Assembly (NCBI RefSeq): GCF_018130825.1
Contig: NZ_JAFCJS010000005.1
Location: 124,001 to 188,000, forward strand
From: Bradyrhizobium liaoningense
GTDB lineage: Bacteria > Pseudomonadota > Alphaproteobacteria > Rhizobiales > Xanthobacteraceae
Length of the DNA stretch: 64,000 nucleotides
Direction: 5' to 3'
Part shown: positions 34,370 to 42,599 of the stretch, one piece after another
How the letters are laid out: each line of letters opens with the position of its first letter
Position numbering within the stretch: position 1 is the first letter of the stretch
The notes under the pieces: generated by a model
The model's input: only the letters and a program-made list of their open reading frames with translations
Database searches by the model: none
Told to the model about the DNA's origin: nothing
Made by a program: the position numbers and the translations under genes

Positions 34370-36097
34370 TTGTTGCATTCAGGTAACAAGGTCAACGCTG
34401 TGAATGCGATGCGCGACCGCTCCGCAGATAGCTTCCGGCAGCACCTCTTGGAAAAATATTCACTGCCGCAGCGGGCGCACGCCCATATCGACAAGTCAGC
34501 CAATCCCGCCCTGACGCGCCCCTTGCGCGAATTGTGGGAGGCCACCGATCTTTCCGCGGCCGAATTCGCAGATGAGGTCTCCGATTATTTTGCCCTGCCG
34601 CGGCTCAGCCTTCCGCAATTGCTCGCGGCCACGCCTCGACTCGACGGCTTTTCGCGCCGTTTCCTGCGTGAATCCACTATTTTCCCGTTCAGTTCGAGCA
34701 ATGACGGATTTCGGCTGGCCGTCGCCGATCCTTCCGACACCGCTGCCATTCGCGCCGCCGAAATCGTGTTCGGGACACCGGTCGATGTCGTCGTAGCGTC
34801 ATATGAGGACATTACGACGGTGCTCGATCAACGGGCCGAGGCCGACGACGCGAATGCCGATCGAAGCGGCAGGAGCGTCGCGCAGCAGTCCGACGATGAC
34901 ATCGAAAGCCTGCGCGATCTCGCCAGCGGTGCGCCGGTGGTGCGCGCGCTCAACGATCTCCTGGAGCGCGCGGTGGACTTGCGCGCGAGCGACATCCATG
35001 TCGAGCCGTTCCGCGCCGGACTTGCCGTGCGCATGCGCGTCGACGGCCTCTTGCGCGCACTGCCGTCGCCGCACGGCATCCCGCCGCAGGCGTTGATCTC
35101 GCGCATCAAGATTCTCGCCAGCCTCAACATCGCGGAGCGGCGGCTGCCGCAGGACGGCGCCGCGCGCGTGCGCGTCGGGCGCAGCGAGATCGACGTCCGC
35201 GTCGCCACCATGCCGACGCAGCACGGCGAGAGCGCCGTTATCCGCCTCTTGCCGCGCGACCGCGGCCTCCTGGAGATGAGCAAGCTTGGCCTCGCCGCAC
35301 GCGACGAGAGCGTGATGACGCGCCTCCTGGCGATGCCGCACGGCATGATCGTCGTGACGGGCCCGACCGGCAGCGGCAAGACCACGACGCTCGCGACCAT
35401 GCTGTCGATCCTGAACGAGCCGACGCGAAAGATCCTCACGATCGAGGATCCCGTCGAATACGAGATCCCCGGCATCAATCAGTCCCAGGTCAAGCCGTCG
35501 ATCGGGCTGACCTTCGCCTCGGCCATGCGCGCTTTCGTGCGCCAGGATCCCGACGTGATCATGGTCGGCGAGGTCCGCGACGCCGAGACCGCCCATATCG
35601 CGATCCATGCCGCGCTGACCGGCCATCTCGTGCTGACGACGCTGCACACCGAGACGGCGGCGGCCGCCGTGCCGCGCCTGATCGATCTCGGCATCGAGGG
35701 CTTCCTGCTGAAGTCGACGCTGCGTGCGGTGGTGGCGCAGCGCCTGGTGCGCATGCTTTGCGACCGCTGCAAGGTGCCGCATGCATTGACCGAGGCCGAT
35801 CTTGCCAAGGACCCGCGCCTTGCGGTGATCGGCTTCAAATGCGGCGAGGTCGTGCATGAGGCCGGCGGCTGCGAGCGCTGCGGCGGCACCGGCTATCGCG
35901 GCCGCAACGGCGTGTTCGAGATCCTCGAAATGTCCGACGAGGTGCGCGCGCTGGTCGGACCGCAGACCGACTCCCATTCGATCGATGCGGCCGCAATGCG
36001 GGGCGGCATGACCACGATGCTGGAGGACGCGGTGGCCAAATGCCGGACCGGGCTCACCACCGTGCCCGAGGTCTTCCGCGTCACGACGGTGCGCTGA
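34370..36097 (+). CDS. gspE: Type II secretion ATPase GspE
   Basis: A 575-residue hexameric ATPase that drives pseudopilus assembly. The N-terminal T2SSE_N domain is followed by the Walker A motif GPTGSGKT at about residues 331-338, the Asp box with TIEDPVEYEIPGINQSQV, Walker B (DPDVIMVGEVRDAETA) and the His box (TGHLVLTTLHTETAA). A CDRC (about residue 464) and CERC (about residue 500) pair forms the usual zinc site. The frame begins with TTG at 34370; GTG at 34400 (with AAGG upstream) or ATG at 34409 are plausible true starts. It is first in the plus-strand gsp operon. Confidence 0.93.
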   Translation: MLHSGNKVNAVNAMRDRSADSFRQHLLEKYSLPQRAHAHIDKSANPALTRPLRELWEATDLSAAEFADEVSDYFALPRLSLPQLLAATPRLDGFSRRFLRESTIFPFSSSNDGFRLAVADPSDTAAIRAAEIVFGTPVDVVVASYEDITTVLDQRAEADDANADRSGRSVAQQSDDDIESLRDLASGAPVVRALNDLLERAVDLRASDIHVEPFRAGLAVRMRVDGLLRALPSPHGIPPQALISRIKILASLNIAERRLPQDGAARVRVGRSEIDVRVATMPTQHGESAVIRLLPRDRGLLEMSKLGLAARDESVMTRLLAMPHGMIVVTGPTGSGKTTTLATMLSILNEPTRKILTIEDPVEYEIPGINQSQVKPSIGLTFASAMRAFVRQDPDVIMVGEVRDAETAHIAIHAALTGHLVLTTLHTETAAAAVPRLIDLGIEGFLLKSTLRAVVAQRLVRMLCDRCKVPHALTEADLAKDPRLAVIGFKCGEVVHEAGGCERCGGTGYRGRNGVFEILEMSDEVRALVGPQTDSHSIDAAAMRGGMTTMLEDAVAKCRTGLTTVPEVFRVTTVR

Positions 36098-36102
36098 CGC
36101 CC

Positions 36103-37314
36103 ATGCCGAACTATCGTTACCGCGCGCTCAACGCCAACGGCGAACTGGTCTCCGGCGCCATCGCCGCGCCGGCGGCGAGCGACGTCGCGCAGCGGATCGA
36201 GCGGCTCGGCCTCGTCCTGGTCGACAACGTGACGCCGGAGGAGGGCGGCGCGGCCGGCCGCGTGACCAGCCTCTTCAACCGGCCGAAGCCGGAAGACGTC
36301 ACCATCTTCACCCGCGACCTCGCGCTGCTCCTGCGGGCCGGCGCCCGCATCAACGACGGATTGGAGCTGCTCGCGGCCGATCCCGATTTCGGCCGGCTGC
36401 GGCCGGTCGTTGCCGACATCCGCTCCCGCGTCGTCTCGGGCGAGAGCTTTGCCGAGGCGCTGGCACGGCATGAGGGGCTGTTTCCGCCGATGTACATCGC
36501 GCTGGTGCGGGTCGGTGAGGCCTCGGGGTCCCTCGATCAGGTCCTGGAGGTGCTGGCCGGTGAACGCGCGCGCAGCGAGGCCTTGAGGCGCCGGCTGTCG
36601 GATGCGATCCGCTATCCGTTGTTCGTGCTCGGCGCGGCCGGCTGCGTGCTGCTGTTCTTCCTCACCTTCGTGCTGCCGCAGTTCGCATCGGTGTTGCAGG
36701 ATTTCGGTGCCAAGGTCGATCCGGTCGTCGGTGTCTTCCTCAACATCTCGACCTTCCTGCGCGGCAATTCCGACGTGATGCTGGCCGGCCTTGCGACCGT
36801 CATCGCCGCGACATGGCTTCTGCTGCGGCAGGAGCGTATCCGCCGCGGCATCACCAATGCGATCACGCGGCTGCCGGCGATCCGCAACATCATGAGCGCG
36901 TACCGCACGGCGCTGTTCTGCCGCAATCTCGGCCTGCTGCTCGGCAGCGGCGTCAATCTCACCACCACGCTGCGCATCCTCATCGACATGATGGCCACGA
37001 CCGGCCCGTCCACGGTCTGGAGCGAGGCTGCCGATCGCGTCCGCCATGGCTCGAAGCTTTCCGATGCGCTGGCCGAGACCGCGGCGCTGCCGGCGATGGC
37101 GGTGCGCATGCTCCGGCTCGGCGACGAGACCGGGCAATTGCCGATGCTGTCCGGGCGGGTCGCCGAATTCTACGAGGCCAAGTTGCAGCGTACGCTGGAC
37201 CGCGCCGTCGGCATTGCGGGACCGGCGGCCATCATCGCGATCTCGCTGGTCGTCGGCGGCCTGATCACCTCGGTGATGACGGCGCTGATGTCGGTGAGCC
37301 AGATTGTCGGATAG
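36103..37314 (+). CDS. gspF: Type II secretion inner-membrane platform protein GspF
   Basis: A 403-residue polytopic protein. It begins MPNYRYRALNANGELVSGAI, the conserved start of GspF/PilC proteins, and has two T2SSF domains. The first has FTRDLALLLRAGARINDGLE and the second has FCRNLGLLLGSGVNLTTTL. Three hydrophobic segments are visible, at about residues 170-195, 220-240 and 370-395. It starts 5 bp after the gspE stop and couples the ATPase to pseudopilin assembly. Confidence 0.94.
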   Translation: MPNYRYRALNANGELVSGAIAAPAASDVAQRIERLGLVLVDNVTPEEGGAAGRVTSLFNRPKPEDVTIFTRDLALLLRAGARINDGLELLAADPDFGRLRPVVADIRSRVVSGESFAEALARHEGLFPPMYIALVRVGEASGSLDQVLEVLAGERARSEALRRRLSDAIRYPLFVLGAAGCVLLFFLTFVLPQFASVLQDFGAKVDPVVGVFLNISTFLRGNSDVMLAGLATVIAATWLLLRQERIRRGITNAITRLPAIRNIMSAYRTALFCRNLGLLLGSGVNLTTTLRILIDMMATTGPSTVWSEAADRVRHGSKLSDALAETAALPAMAVRMLRLGDETGQLPMLSGRVAEFYEAKLQRTLDRAVGIAGPAAIIAISLVVGGLITSVMTALMSVSQIVG

Positions 37315-37337
37315 GCAGGGAACGGGAGAAGCTTGAA

Positions 37338-37793
37338 GTGACCAAACATCCAACAGCAAGCCGCGGTCGGCGGCGCGCACGCCGAGGGGAAGCAGGCTTC
37401 ACTCTCGTCGAGATGCTGGTCGTCATCACCATCATCGGGATGATCATGGCGCTGGTCGGCCCGCGCGTGCTGAACTATCTCAGCGAATCCAAGGCGAAGG
37501 CGGCGAAGATCCAGATCGAGAGTTTTTCCAGCGCGCTCGATCTCTATTATCTCGATCTCGGCCGTTATCCGACATCCAATGAAGGCCTTGTGGCGCTGAC
37601 CCGCAACAACAACCAGTCCGGCTGGAACGGGCCCTATTTGCGCGGCGGCGTGGTGCCGAGCGATCCCTGGGGCCACATCTACGTCTATCGTTCGCCGGGC
37701 GCGAGCGCACCCTACGAGATCATTTCGCTCGGATCGGACGGCCAGGAAGGCGGCAGTGGAACGGCAGCCGACATTGTCAGCGGCGCGCGCTGA
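37338..37793 (+). CDS. gspG: Major pseudopilin GspG
   Basis: A 151-residue protein with the prepilin motif GEAG|FTLVEML, cleavage after G20 and Glu at mature position 5 (E25). The 20-residue basic leader is followed by a hydrophobic helix (VEMLVVITIIGMIMALVGPR) and a GspG globular domain (LDLGRYPTSNEGL, WNGPYLRGGVVPSDPWGHIY). GspG forms the pseudopilus shaft. The start is a GTG at 37338, preceded by GGGAG. It overlaps gspH by 38 bp. Confidence 0.93.
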   Translation: MTKHPTASRGRRRARRGEAGFTLVEMLVVITIIGMIMALVGPRVLNYLSESKAKAAKIQIESFSSALDLYYLDLGRYPTSNEGLVALTRNNNQSGWNGPYLRGGVVPSDPWGHIYVYRSPGASAPYEIISLGSDGQEGGSGTAADIVSGAR

Positions 37794-38250
37794 GGACATC
37801 CGCGATGCGCGCGGCTTCGCGCTGATCGAGATCCTGTGCGTGCTCGCGATCATCGGCCTGCTCGCGGCGATCATCCTGCCGGCTATACCGCGCTCGACGA
37901 CCCGGGCGAGGCTGGAAAGCTACGCGGTCGAGACCGCGGCGCTGCTGAAGGCCGACCGCAGCGCGGCGCTGCGCCGGCAGGTCAGGGTGGCGACGCAGGT
38001 GGATGCGGAGGCGCGCGCGATCCGTTCCGGCGTCACCGGGCGGACCATTCGCCTGCCGGGCGACGTGGTCATGCAGGCGATGCTGGCCTCGCGCTGTGCC
38101 GATCGCGCAGCGGGGCGGTCGATCGACTTCTTTCCGTCGGGCATGTCGTGCGGTGGAACGATCGCGCTGGCGCGGCCCGGCATGGGCTATGAGGTGCGCG
38201 TCAACTGGCTGACCGGAGGCGTCGAGATTGTCCCGCAGAAGCTGCTCTGA
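37756..38250 (+). CDS. gspH: Minor pseudopilin GspH
   Basis: A 164-residue protein with the prepilin motif ARG|FALIEIL (G20 then F21, Glu at position 25) and an N-terminal hydrophobic helix (CVLAIIGLLAAIILPAIP). The globular part is GspH-like (SAALRRQVRVATQVDA, TIRLPGDVVM). GTG start at 37756, inside the last 38 bp of gspG in another frame. It also overlaps gspI. Confidence 0.88.
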   Translation: MERQPTLSAARAEDIRDARGFALIEILCVLAIIGLLAAIILPAIPRSTTRARLESYAVETAALLKADRSAALRRQVRVATQVDAEARAIRSGVTGRTIRLPGDVVMQAMLASRCADRAAGRSIDFFPSGMSCGGTIALARPGMGYEVRVNWLTGGVEIVPQKLL

Positions 38251-38623
38251 CGCCGCCGGCTTCACGCTGATCGAGGCGCTGGTCGCGCTCGCGATCATCG
38301 CCGTCGTGCTCGGGACGATCGGCTCGGTCATCGCCACGACGACGAAGGCCACGCGTGCGATCGACCAGCGTCTCGTGCTCGCTGGCACGGCCGAGACCCT
38401 GCTTGCGAATCTGTCGGCGCGGTCCTTGCTGAAACCGGGGCGGCAGAGTGGCGAACTCGCCGGCAGCCGCTGGCGCGTCGACGTCACACCGATGAGCGTG
38501 ACGGGTGGCAATCCCGAGACCGATCGCTTCGTGCCGTTGGCCGTCAATCTGCGCCTGCAGCGCGCCGACGGCGCTGCGATCCAGGTCACGACGGTGAAGC
38601 TGGTGCCGAGGGCTTCGCAGTGA
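38228..38623 (+). CDS. gspI: Minor pseudopilin GspI
   Basis: A 131-residue protein with a short 11-residue leader and the motif DAAG|FTLIEAL. The helix LVALAIIAVVLGTIGSVIAT follows. A TTG at 38228 gives this short leader and overlaps gspH by 23 bp. GspI forms the tip complex with GspJ and GspK. Confidence 0.88.
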   Translation: MSRRSCSDAAGFTLIEALVALAIIAVVLGTIGSVIATTTKATRAIDQRLVLAGTAETLLANLSARSLLKPGRQSGELAGSRWRVDVTPMSVTGGNPETDRFVPLAVNLRLQRADGAAIQVTTVKLVPRASQ

Positions 38624-39366
38624 AGGGCTTTTCCATGAAAGGCTCTGTTGAAGGCTTGGCCATGAAGCGCCTGCGCCGCGCACTCGCGGACGAGGCGGGT
38701 TTCACCCTGCTCGAAGTGTTGCTCGCGACGCTGCTGATGACCGTCATCCTGGCGGCACTCGCGACGGTGACGGCGCAATGGCTGCCGAACTGGAACCGCG
38801 GCATCGCCCGCGTGCAGCGGGCCGAGCGTCTCGCGACCGGGCTCGACCGCATCATCGCCGACCTGTCGGTCGCCGAGCAGATGACGGTCAACGGCGATGC
38901 CAAGGCGCCGCTGTTCGAGGGCGCCGAATTGTCGGTGACGTTCCTGCGCACCGCGCTCGGCCCGAGCGCGCGTCCCGGGCTCGAATTCATCCGCTTGATC
39001 GAGAAGGCCGACGCGCAGGGGCTCGCGCTGGTGCGCGAGCGCGCGCCGTTCCAACCGATGCCGACGGACGGACAGATTCGCTTCGTCGATCAGGTCGTGC
39101 TGATCCGGGCGCCGTTCCGCGTCAGCTTCGCCTATGCCGGGCAGGACGGTCAGTGGCAGCCGACCTGGCGCGGCCAACCGCAACTGCCGGCCCGCATCCG
39201 CATCACCGTGCGTGACGGCGCCAGTGGGCAGGTGCTGGCGGTGTCGGGCGCGGTGGTCCCGCACATCACGGCACCGGCCGAATGCGCGCGAGCCAAGAAT
39301 CCGGTGACATGCGTCGCGGCGGGCGGCCGGCCGCAACAGCCGACGAAAGAGGAGCAGCAGCTGTGA
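38620..39366 (+). CDS. gspJ: Minor pseudopilin GspJ
   Basis: A 248-residue frame with the prepilin motif DEAG|FTLLEVL. GTG at 38620 overlaps the gspI stop, but an ATG at 38662 (MKRLRRALADEAG) would give a more usual 13-residue leader and is a likely alternative start. The mature part has a hydrophobic helix (LLATLLMTVILAALATVTAQ) and a GspJ-like domain (LDRIIADLSVAEQM). It overlaps gspK by 4 bp. Confidence 0.88.
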   Translation: MKGFSMKGSVEGLAMKRLRRALADEAGFTLLEVLLATLLMTVILAALATVTAQWLPNWNRGIARVQRAERLATGLDRIIADLSVAEQMTVNGDAKAPLFEGAELSVTFLRTALGPSARPGLEFIRLIEKADAQGLALVRERAPFQPMPTDGQIRFVDQVVLIRAPFRVSFAYAGQDGQWQPTWRGQPQLPARIRITVRDGASGQVLAVSGAVVPHITAPAECARAKNPVTCVAAGGRPQQPTKEEQQL

Positions 39367-40277
39367 GCGGCGCGAGGCCCGACCACGCGAGGCCTGGTGA
39401 TGGCCGCGGCTTCATCGTCGTCGCGGTGCTCTGGATGCTGGCGGCGCTGGCCGCGCTGGCGCTGATCTATCTGACCTATGTCACAAACACCGCGGTCACG
39501 GTCGCCGTCAACGCCGACCGGCTGCAGGCCGACGCGCTGGTGAACGCCGGACTCGAGCTCGCCGCCTACCGGTTGACGGCGCAGAACGAAGCGGCGCGTC
39601 CGACCAGCGGCACCTTCAATGCCCGCGTCGGGGCCGGCCGGGTGAGCGTGACGTTCCGCGCGGAGGCTGCGCGCGTCGACCTCAACATGGCGCCGAAGCC
39701 GATGCTCGCCGGCCTGATGATGGCGGTCGGCGTCTCCGCGAGTGATGCGCTCGTCTATGCCGACCGGATCCTGGCCTGGCGTTCGTCGACGGAGGCCGGA
39801 CAGGACAATCCGGAGGATTCCTATTATCGCACGCTCGGCGCATCGTACTTGCCGCGTCACGCGCCGTTTCCGCACAGCGACGAGCTCTGGCTCGTGCGCG
39901 GCATTCCGTCCGCCGTGGTGGAGCGCGTGATGCCGTTCGTCACCGTGTTCAGCAACATGCGCACCGTGAACGTGCTCGATGCCGCACCGCAGGTGGTGGC
40001 GGCGCTGCCCGGCATGACGCCGGAGACGCTGCAGCAGGTGCTGCGCGACCGCGCCGATCCCAAGGTCGACCCGCGCTCCCTGGTCGGCCTCGCCGGCAGC
40101 GCCAATGCGACGATCGAGGGCTCGAAGGCCTACCGGATGACGGTCGCCGTCGAGGCCCCGTCGCATCGCCGCAGCTCGGCCGAGGTCGTCATCCTGCTTC
40201 TCGAAAGCGGCGATGAGCCCTATCGTGTATTGTCGTGGCACAACGCCTTCGACGGCTCTGCCGGAAAGCCTCTGTGA
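39363..40277 (+). CDS. gspK: Minor pseudopilin GspK
   Basis: A 304-residue protein. The leader ends GDGRG|FIVVAVLW, without Glu at position 5, as is usual for GspK. A GTG start at 39363 overlaps the gspJ stop (GTGA). The large soluble domain includes VDLNMAPKPMLAGLMMAVG and a helix-hairpin-helix-like pair (PQVVAALPGMTPETLQQVL). It caps the pseudopilus tip. Confidence 0.9.
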   Translation: MSGARPDHARPGDGRGFIVVAVLWMLAALAALALIYLTYVTNTAVTVAVNADRLQADALVNAGLELAAYRLTAQNEAARPTSGTFNARVGAGRVSVTFRAEAARVDLNMAPKPMLAGLMMAVGVSASDALVYADRILAWRSSTEAGQDNPEDSYYRTLGASYLPRHAPFPHSDELWLVRGIPSAVVERVMPFVTVFSNMRTVNVLDAAPQVVAALPGMTPETLQQVLRDRADPKVDPRSLVGLAGSANATIEGSKAYRMTVAVEAPSHRRSSAEVVILLLESGDEPYRVLSWHNAFDGSAGKPL

Positions 40278-40278
40278 G

Positions 40279-41316
40279 ATGAGTTCGCTCAATTCCCTTC
40301 GCGGCATTCTCGATGCCTGGACCGGCACCGTGGCCGGCACGATCGTGGCCACCATGGAGCGGGTGGTGGCGCCGCGCGTGGTGCGGCTGGTCGAGACCGG
40401 GACCGGCGCCTTCGCGCTGGAGGTCCTGAAGTCGGAAAACGCGCCCAAGGAGATCACCTTCGAGGACGGCAAGTTCGTGGGCGCCAATCTCGCCCAGATC
40501 GTCCGCGGCAGCCGCATCGAGATCGTGCTGCAGCCGACGCGCTTCCTGTTTCGCCCGCTGGAGCTGCCGGCCCGCGCGGCCGATTTCCTCGACGGCATCG
40601 TGCGGGCCCAGATCGACCGGCTGACGCCGTGGAGCGCCACCGAGGCGGTGTTCGGGTGCAGCCCGCCGGTAGCGCATGGCAGCGAGAGTATCACCACCGA
40701 GATCGCCGCGGCGCCGCGCCGGCTGGCGATGGGCTATGTCGAGGCGCTGTCGGGCTTCCACCCCTCGGCGATCGCGATCGTGACGGAGGCCGCCGAGGGC
40801 CCGCGCATCAAGGTGTTCGAGCAGAAATCGCGCGGCGCCGTCGACCCGGTGCGGCTGAGCCGCACGCTGCAAGCCGTTCTGGCGCTTGCTGCGGTCGCTG
40901 CGGTGACCGGCTCGGTCGCAGCCGGCTATCTGGCCGACAGCCTCAGCACGCAGCAGAGCGAGCTCGATCGGCAGATCACCCAGCGCCGCGCCGCGCTGCG
41001 CGGCAGTGACGGCGGCGAGCGCTCGCCGCTCGCGCTGCTCGAGCGGCGCAAATACGAGACACCGGCGAGCGTGATCGTGCTGGAGTCGCTGAGCCGGCTG
41101 CTGCCCGATCACACCTATGTCACCGAGCTGCATGTTGCCGGCAACAAGATCCAGATCGGCGGCATCACCCGCGATGCGCCCTCGCTGATCCCGCTGATCG
41201 AGCAGTCCCAGCATTTCACCCGCGCGACCTTCTACGCCCCGACGACGCGCAGCCCCTCCGAACCCGGCGAGCGCTTCCACATCGAGGCGCAGATCGAACC
41301 GAGGAACGTGCCATGA
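40279..41316 (+). CDS. gspL: Type II secretion platform protein GspL
   Basis: A 345-residue protein. The N-terminal half is an actin-like cytoplasmic domain that would bind GspE (FRPLELPARAADFLDGIVRA). One membrane segment lies near residues 200-220 (AVLALAAVAAVTGSVAAGYL), followed by a coiled-coil-prone stretch and a periplasmic PilN-like domain (VTELHVAGNKIQIGGITRDA). The ATG at 40279 directly follows the gspK stop. Its stop overlaps the gspM ATG (ATGA). Confidence 0.88.
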   Translation: MSSLNSLRGILDAWTGTVAGTIVATMERVVAPRVVRLVETGTGAFALEVLKSENAPKEITFEDGKFVGANLAQIVRGSRIEIVLQPTRFLFRPLELPARAADFLDGIVRAQIDRLTPWSATEAVFGCSPPVAHGSESITTEIAAAPRRLAMGYVEALSGFHPSAIAIVTEAAEGPRIKVFEQKSRGAVDPVRLSRTLQAVLALAAVAAVTGSVAAGYLADSLSTQQSELDRQITQRRAALRGSDGGERSPLALLERRKYETPASVIVLESLSRLLPDHTYVTELHVAGNKIQIGGITRDAPSLIPLIEQSQHFTRATFYAPTTRSPSEPGERFHIEAQIEPRNVP

Positions 41317-41915
41317 GCAGTGGCAAGAACAGTGTCATGGGCAGCAAGGTTGCGAGCGGAAACGCCGTGGCGCGGGCGCTGACCGGCTCGCCGCTGATTG
41401 CGGTCTCGCTGTACATCGCCATCGCCGGCGGGCTGTTGCTGATGGCCGGCCTCTCGATCGCCGACGTCATCTCTCACCGTCAGGCGCTGGCAGAGAGCTC
41501 CGACCTGCTCGATCAGCTGCGCGGCCGCAAGAGCGGCGCGAAGAACGCAGCGACATCGCCGGCCGAGCATCCCGGCACGCCGTTCCTGGAAGGGCCGACC
41601 GTGACGGTCGCGGGCGCCAATCTGTTGCAGCGGGTTGCAGCCGCCGTCGGCAATGTCGGCGGCTCGGTGCAGTCTTCGCAGGTGGACGTATCAGGTGCGC
41701 AAACCAAGGACGGCTTCGTCGGCCTCGTCGTGAGCTGCGAGCTGGAGCAGCCCGCGCTGCAGAAGCTGCTCTACGATCTCGAGGCCGGCATGCCGTTCCT
41801 GTTCGTCGACCAGCTCGACGTCCAGGTGCCGCAGACCACCGCGCTCGGCGATGCGCCCACCGGCCGCGTCAGGGTGATTTTGGGTGTGTCCGGCCAGTGG
41901 CAGGCCGGGAAGTAG
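41313..41915 (+). CDS. gspM: Type II secretion platform protein GspM
   Basis: A 200-residue bitopic protein with one membrane helix near residues 28-50 (LIAVSLYIAIAGGLLLMAGL) and a periplasmic ferredoxin-like domain (PTVTVAGANLLQRVAAAVGN, ELEQPALQKLLYDLEAGM). This is the usual partner of GspL. It overlaps gspL by 4 bp and ends 10 bp before the converging toxin-antitoxin pair, so the operon probably ends here. Confidence 0.87.
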   Translation: MSSGKNSVMGSKVASGNAVARALTGSPLIAVSLYIAIAGGLLLMAGLSIADVISHRQALAESSDLLDQLRGRKSGAKNAATSPAEHPGTPFLEGPTVTVAGANLLQRVAAAVGNVGGSVQSSQVDVSGAQTKDGFVGLVVSCELEQPALQKLLYDLEAGMPFLFVDQLDVQVPQTTALGDAPTGRVRVILGVSGQWQAGK

Positions 41916-41925
41916 GAAGGCGTGG

Positions 41926-42267
41926 TCAAGTCACCTTCTGTTGATCATCGATGGGCTCGGCTACCAATTTGACGCCGAGCGAGTTCATCACCTTGCGGAC
42001 GGTCTCAAATTCGGGTTTTGCGGTCTCTTTGAATGTCTTGTAGAGACTCTCACGAGAGAGGCCGGTCGCTTTCGAGATGTCACCCATTCCCTTCGCGCGA
42101 GCGGCGGTGTCGAGCGCGTTACAGATATAAGCGTGGTCATTTGTCTCGAAGGCTTCAGTGAGATAAGCGGCGATCGCCGTCGGTGTCTTCAGATAGTCCG
42201 CTGCATCAAACTTAGTTACTCTTACCTTCGCGCTCTGCTTAGAGCTGGCTTGCGATCGCTTTGGCAT
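41926..42267 (-). CDS. Antitoxin of a type II toxin-antitoxin pair (HI1420-type addiction module antidote)
   Basis: A 113-residue DNA-binding antidote with a helix-turn-helix in the second half (GMGDISKATGLSRESLYKTF). The N-terminal part DAADYLKTPTAIAAYLTEAF resembles the putative addiction module antidote family. It neutralises the toxin encoded just upstream and probably represses the operon through the palindrome at 42532-42547. Its start overlaps the toxin gene by 29 bp. The toxin-first order is typical of the HI1419/HI1420 and HigBA types. Confidence 0.92.
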   Translation of the reverse strand: MPKRSQASSKQSAKVRVTKFDAADYLKTPTAIAAYLTEAFETNDHAYICNALDTAARAKGMGDISKATGLSRESLYKTFKETAKPEFETVRKVMNSLGVKLVAEPIDDQQKVT

Positions 42268-42529
42268 GTCTGATGTCCCGGTCCTGGGTCGACTTGTCTC
42301 CGCCGCAAAGGATCAACACGATCCTGTTGCCGACTTGCTTGTAATACACGCGGTAACCCGGCCCATAATCGACGCGCAGTTCACTGACTCCCGCGCCCAC
42401 GGCCTTCACGTCGCCTGCATTGCCCATGGCGAGCCGCTCAATGCGAGAAGCGATCTTCGCGACCGCTCGCTGGTCTCTGAGCGCAGCCAGCCATTGATCG
42501 AATTCGTCAGTCTTCTGAACCTCAAACAT
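42239..42529 (-). CDS. RelE/HigB-like toxin (HI1419-type addiction module killer protein)
   Basis: A 96-residue toxin. The segment MFEVQKTDEFDQWLAALRDQ opens the RelE-like fold. GAGVSELRVDYGPGYRVYY and IVLILCGGDKSTQDRDI are the hallmarks of the addiction module killer family; relatives cleave mRNA, often on the ribosome. The ATG at 42529 is preferred because it starts the conserved sequence, and upstream in-frame codons run into the operator palindrome. It is first in a two-gene operon. Confidence 0.93.
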   Translation of the reverse strand: MFEVQKTDEFDQWLAALRDQRAVAKIASRIERLAMGNAGDVKAVGAGVSELRVDYGPGYRVYYKQVGNRIVLILCGGDKSTQDRDIRHAKAIASQL

Positions 42530-42531
42530 AA

Positions 42532-42547
42532 GTATCCTATAGGATAC
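42532..42547. promoter_or_regulatory. Perfect 16-bp palindrome, probable toxin-antitoxin operator
   Basis: GTATCCTATAGGATAC lies 2 bp upstream of the toxin ATG. It is the most AT-balanced spot in this part of the window. A perfect palindrome at this place suits autoregulation by the antitoxin or the toxin-antitoxin complex. Confidence 0.8.
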
Positions 42548-42599
42548 AGTCAAGGGCGCGTGGGAGAATTTGTTTCGTCGGGAAGAAAGATGTGTCAGC

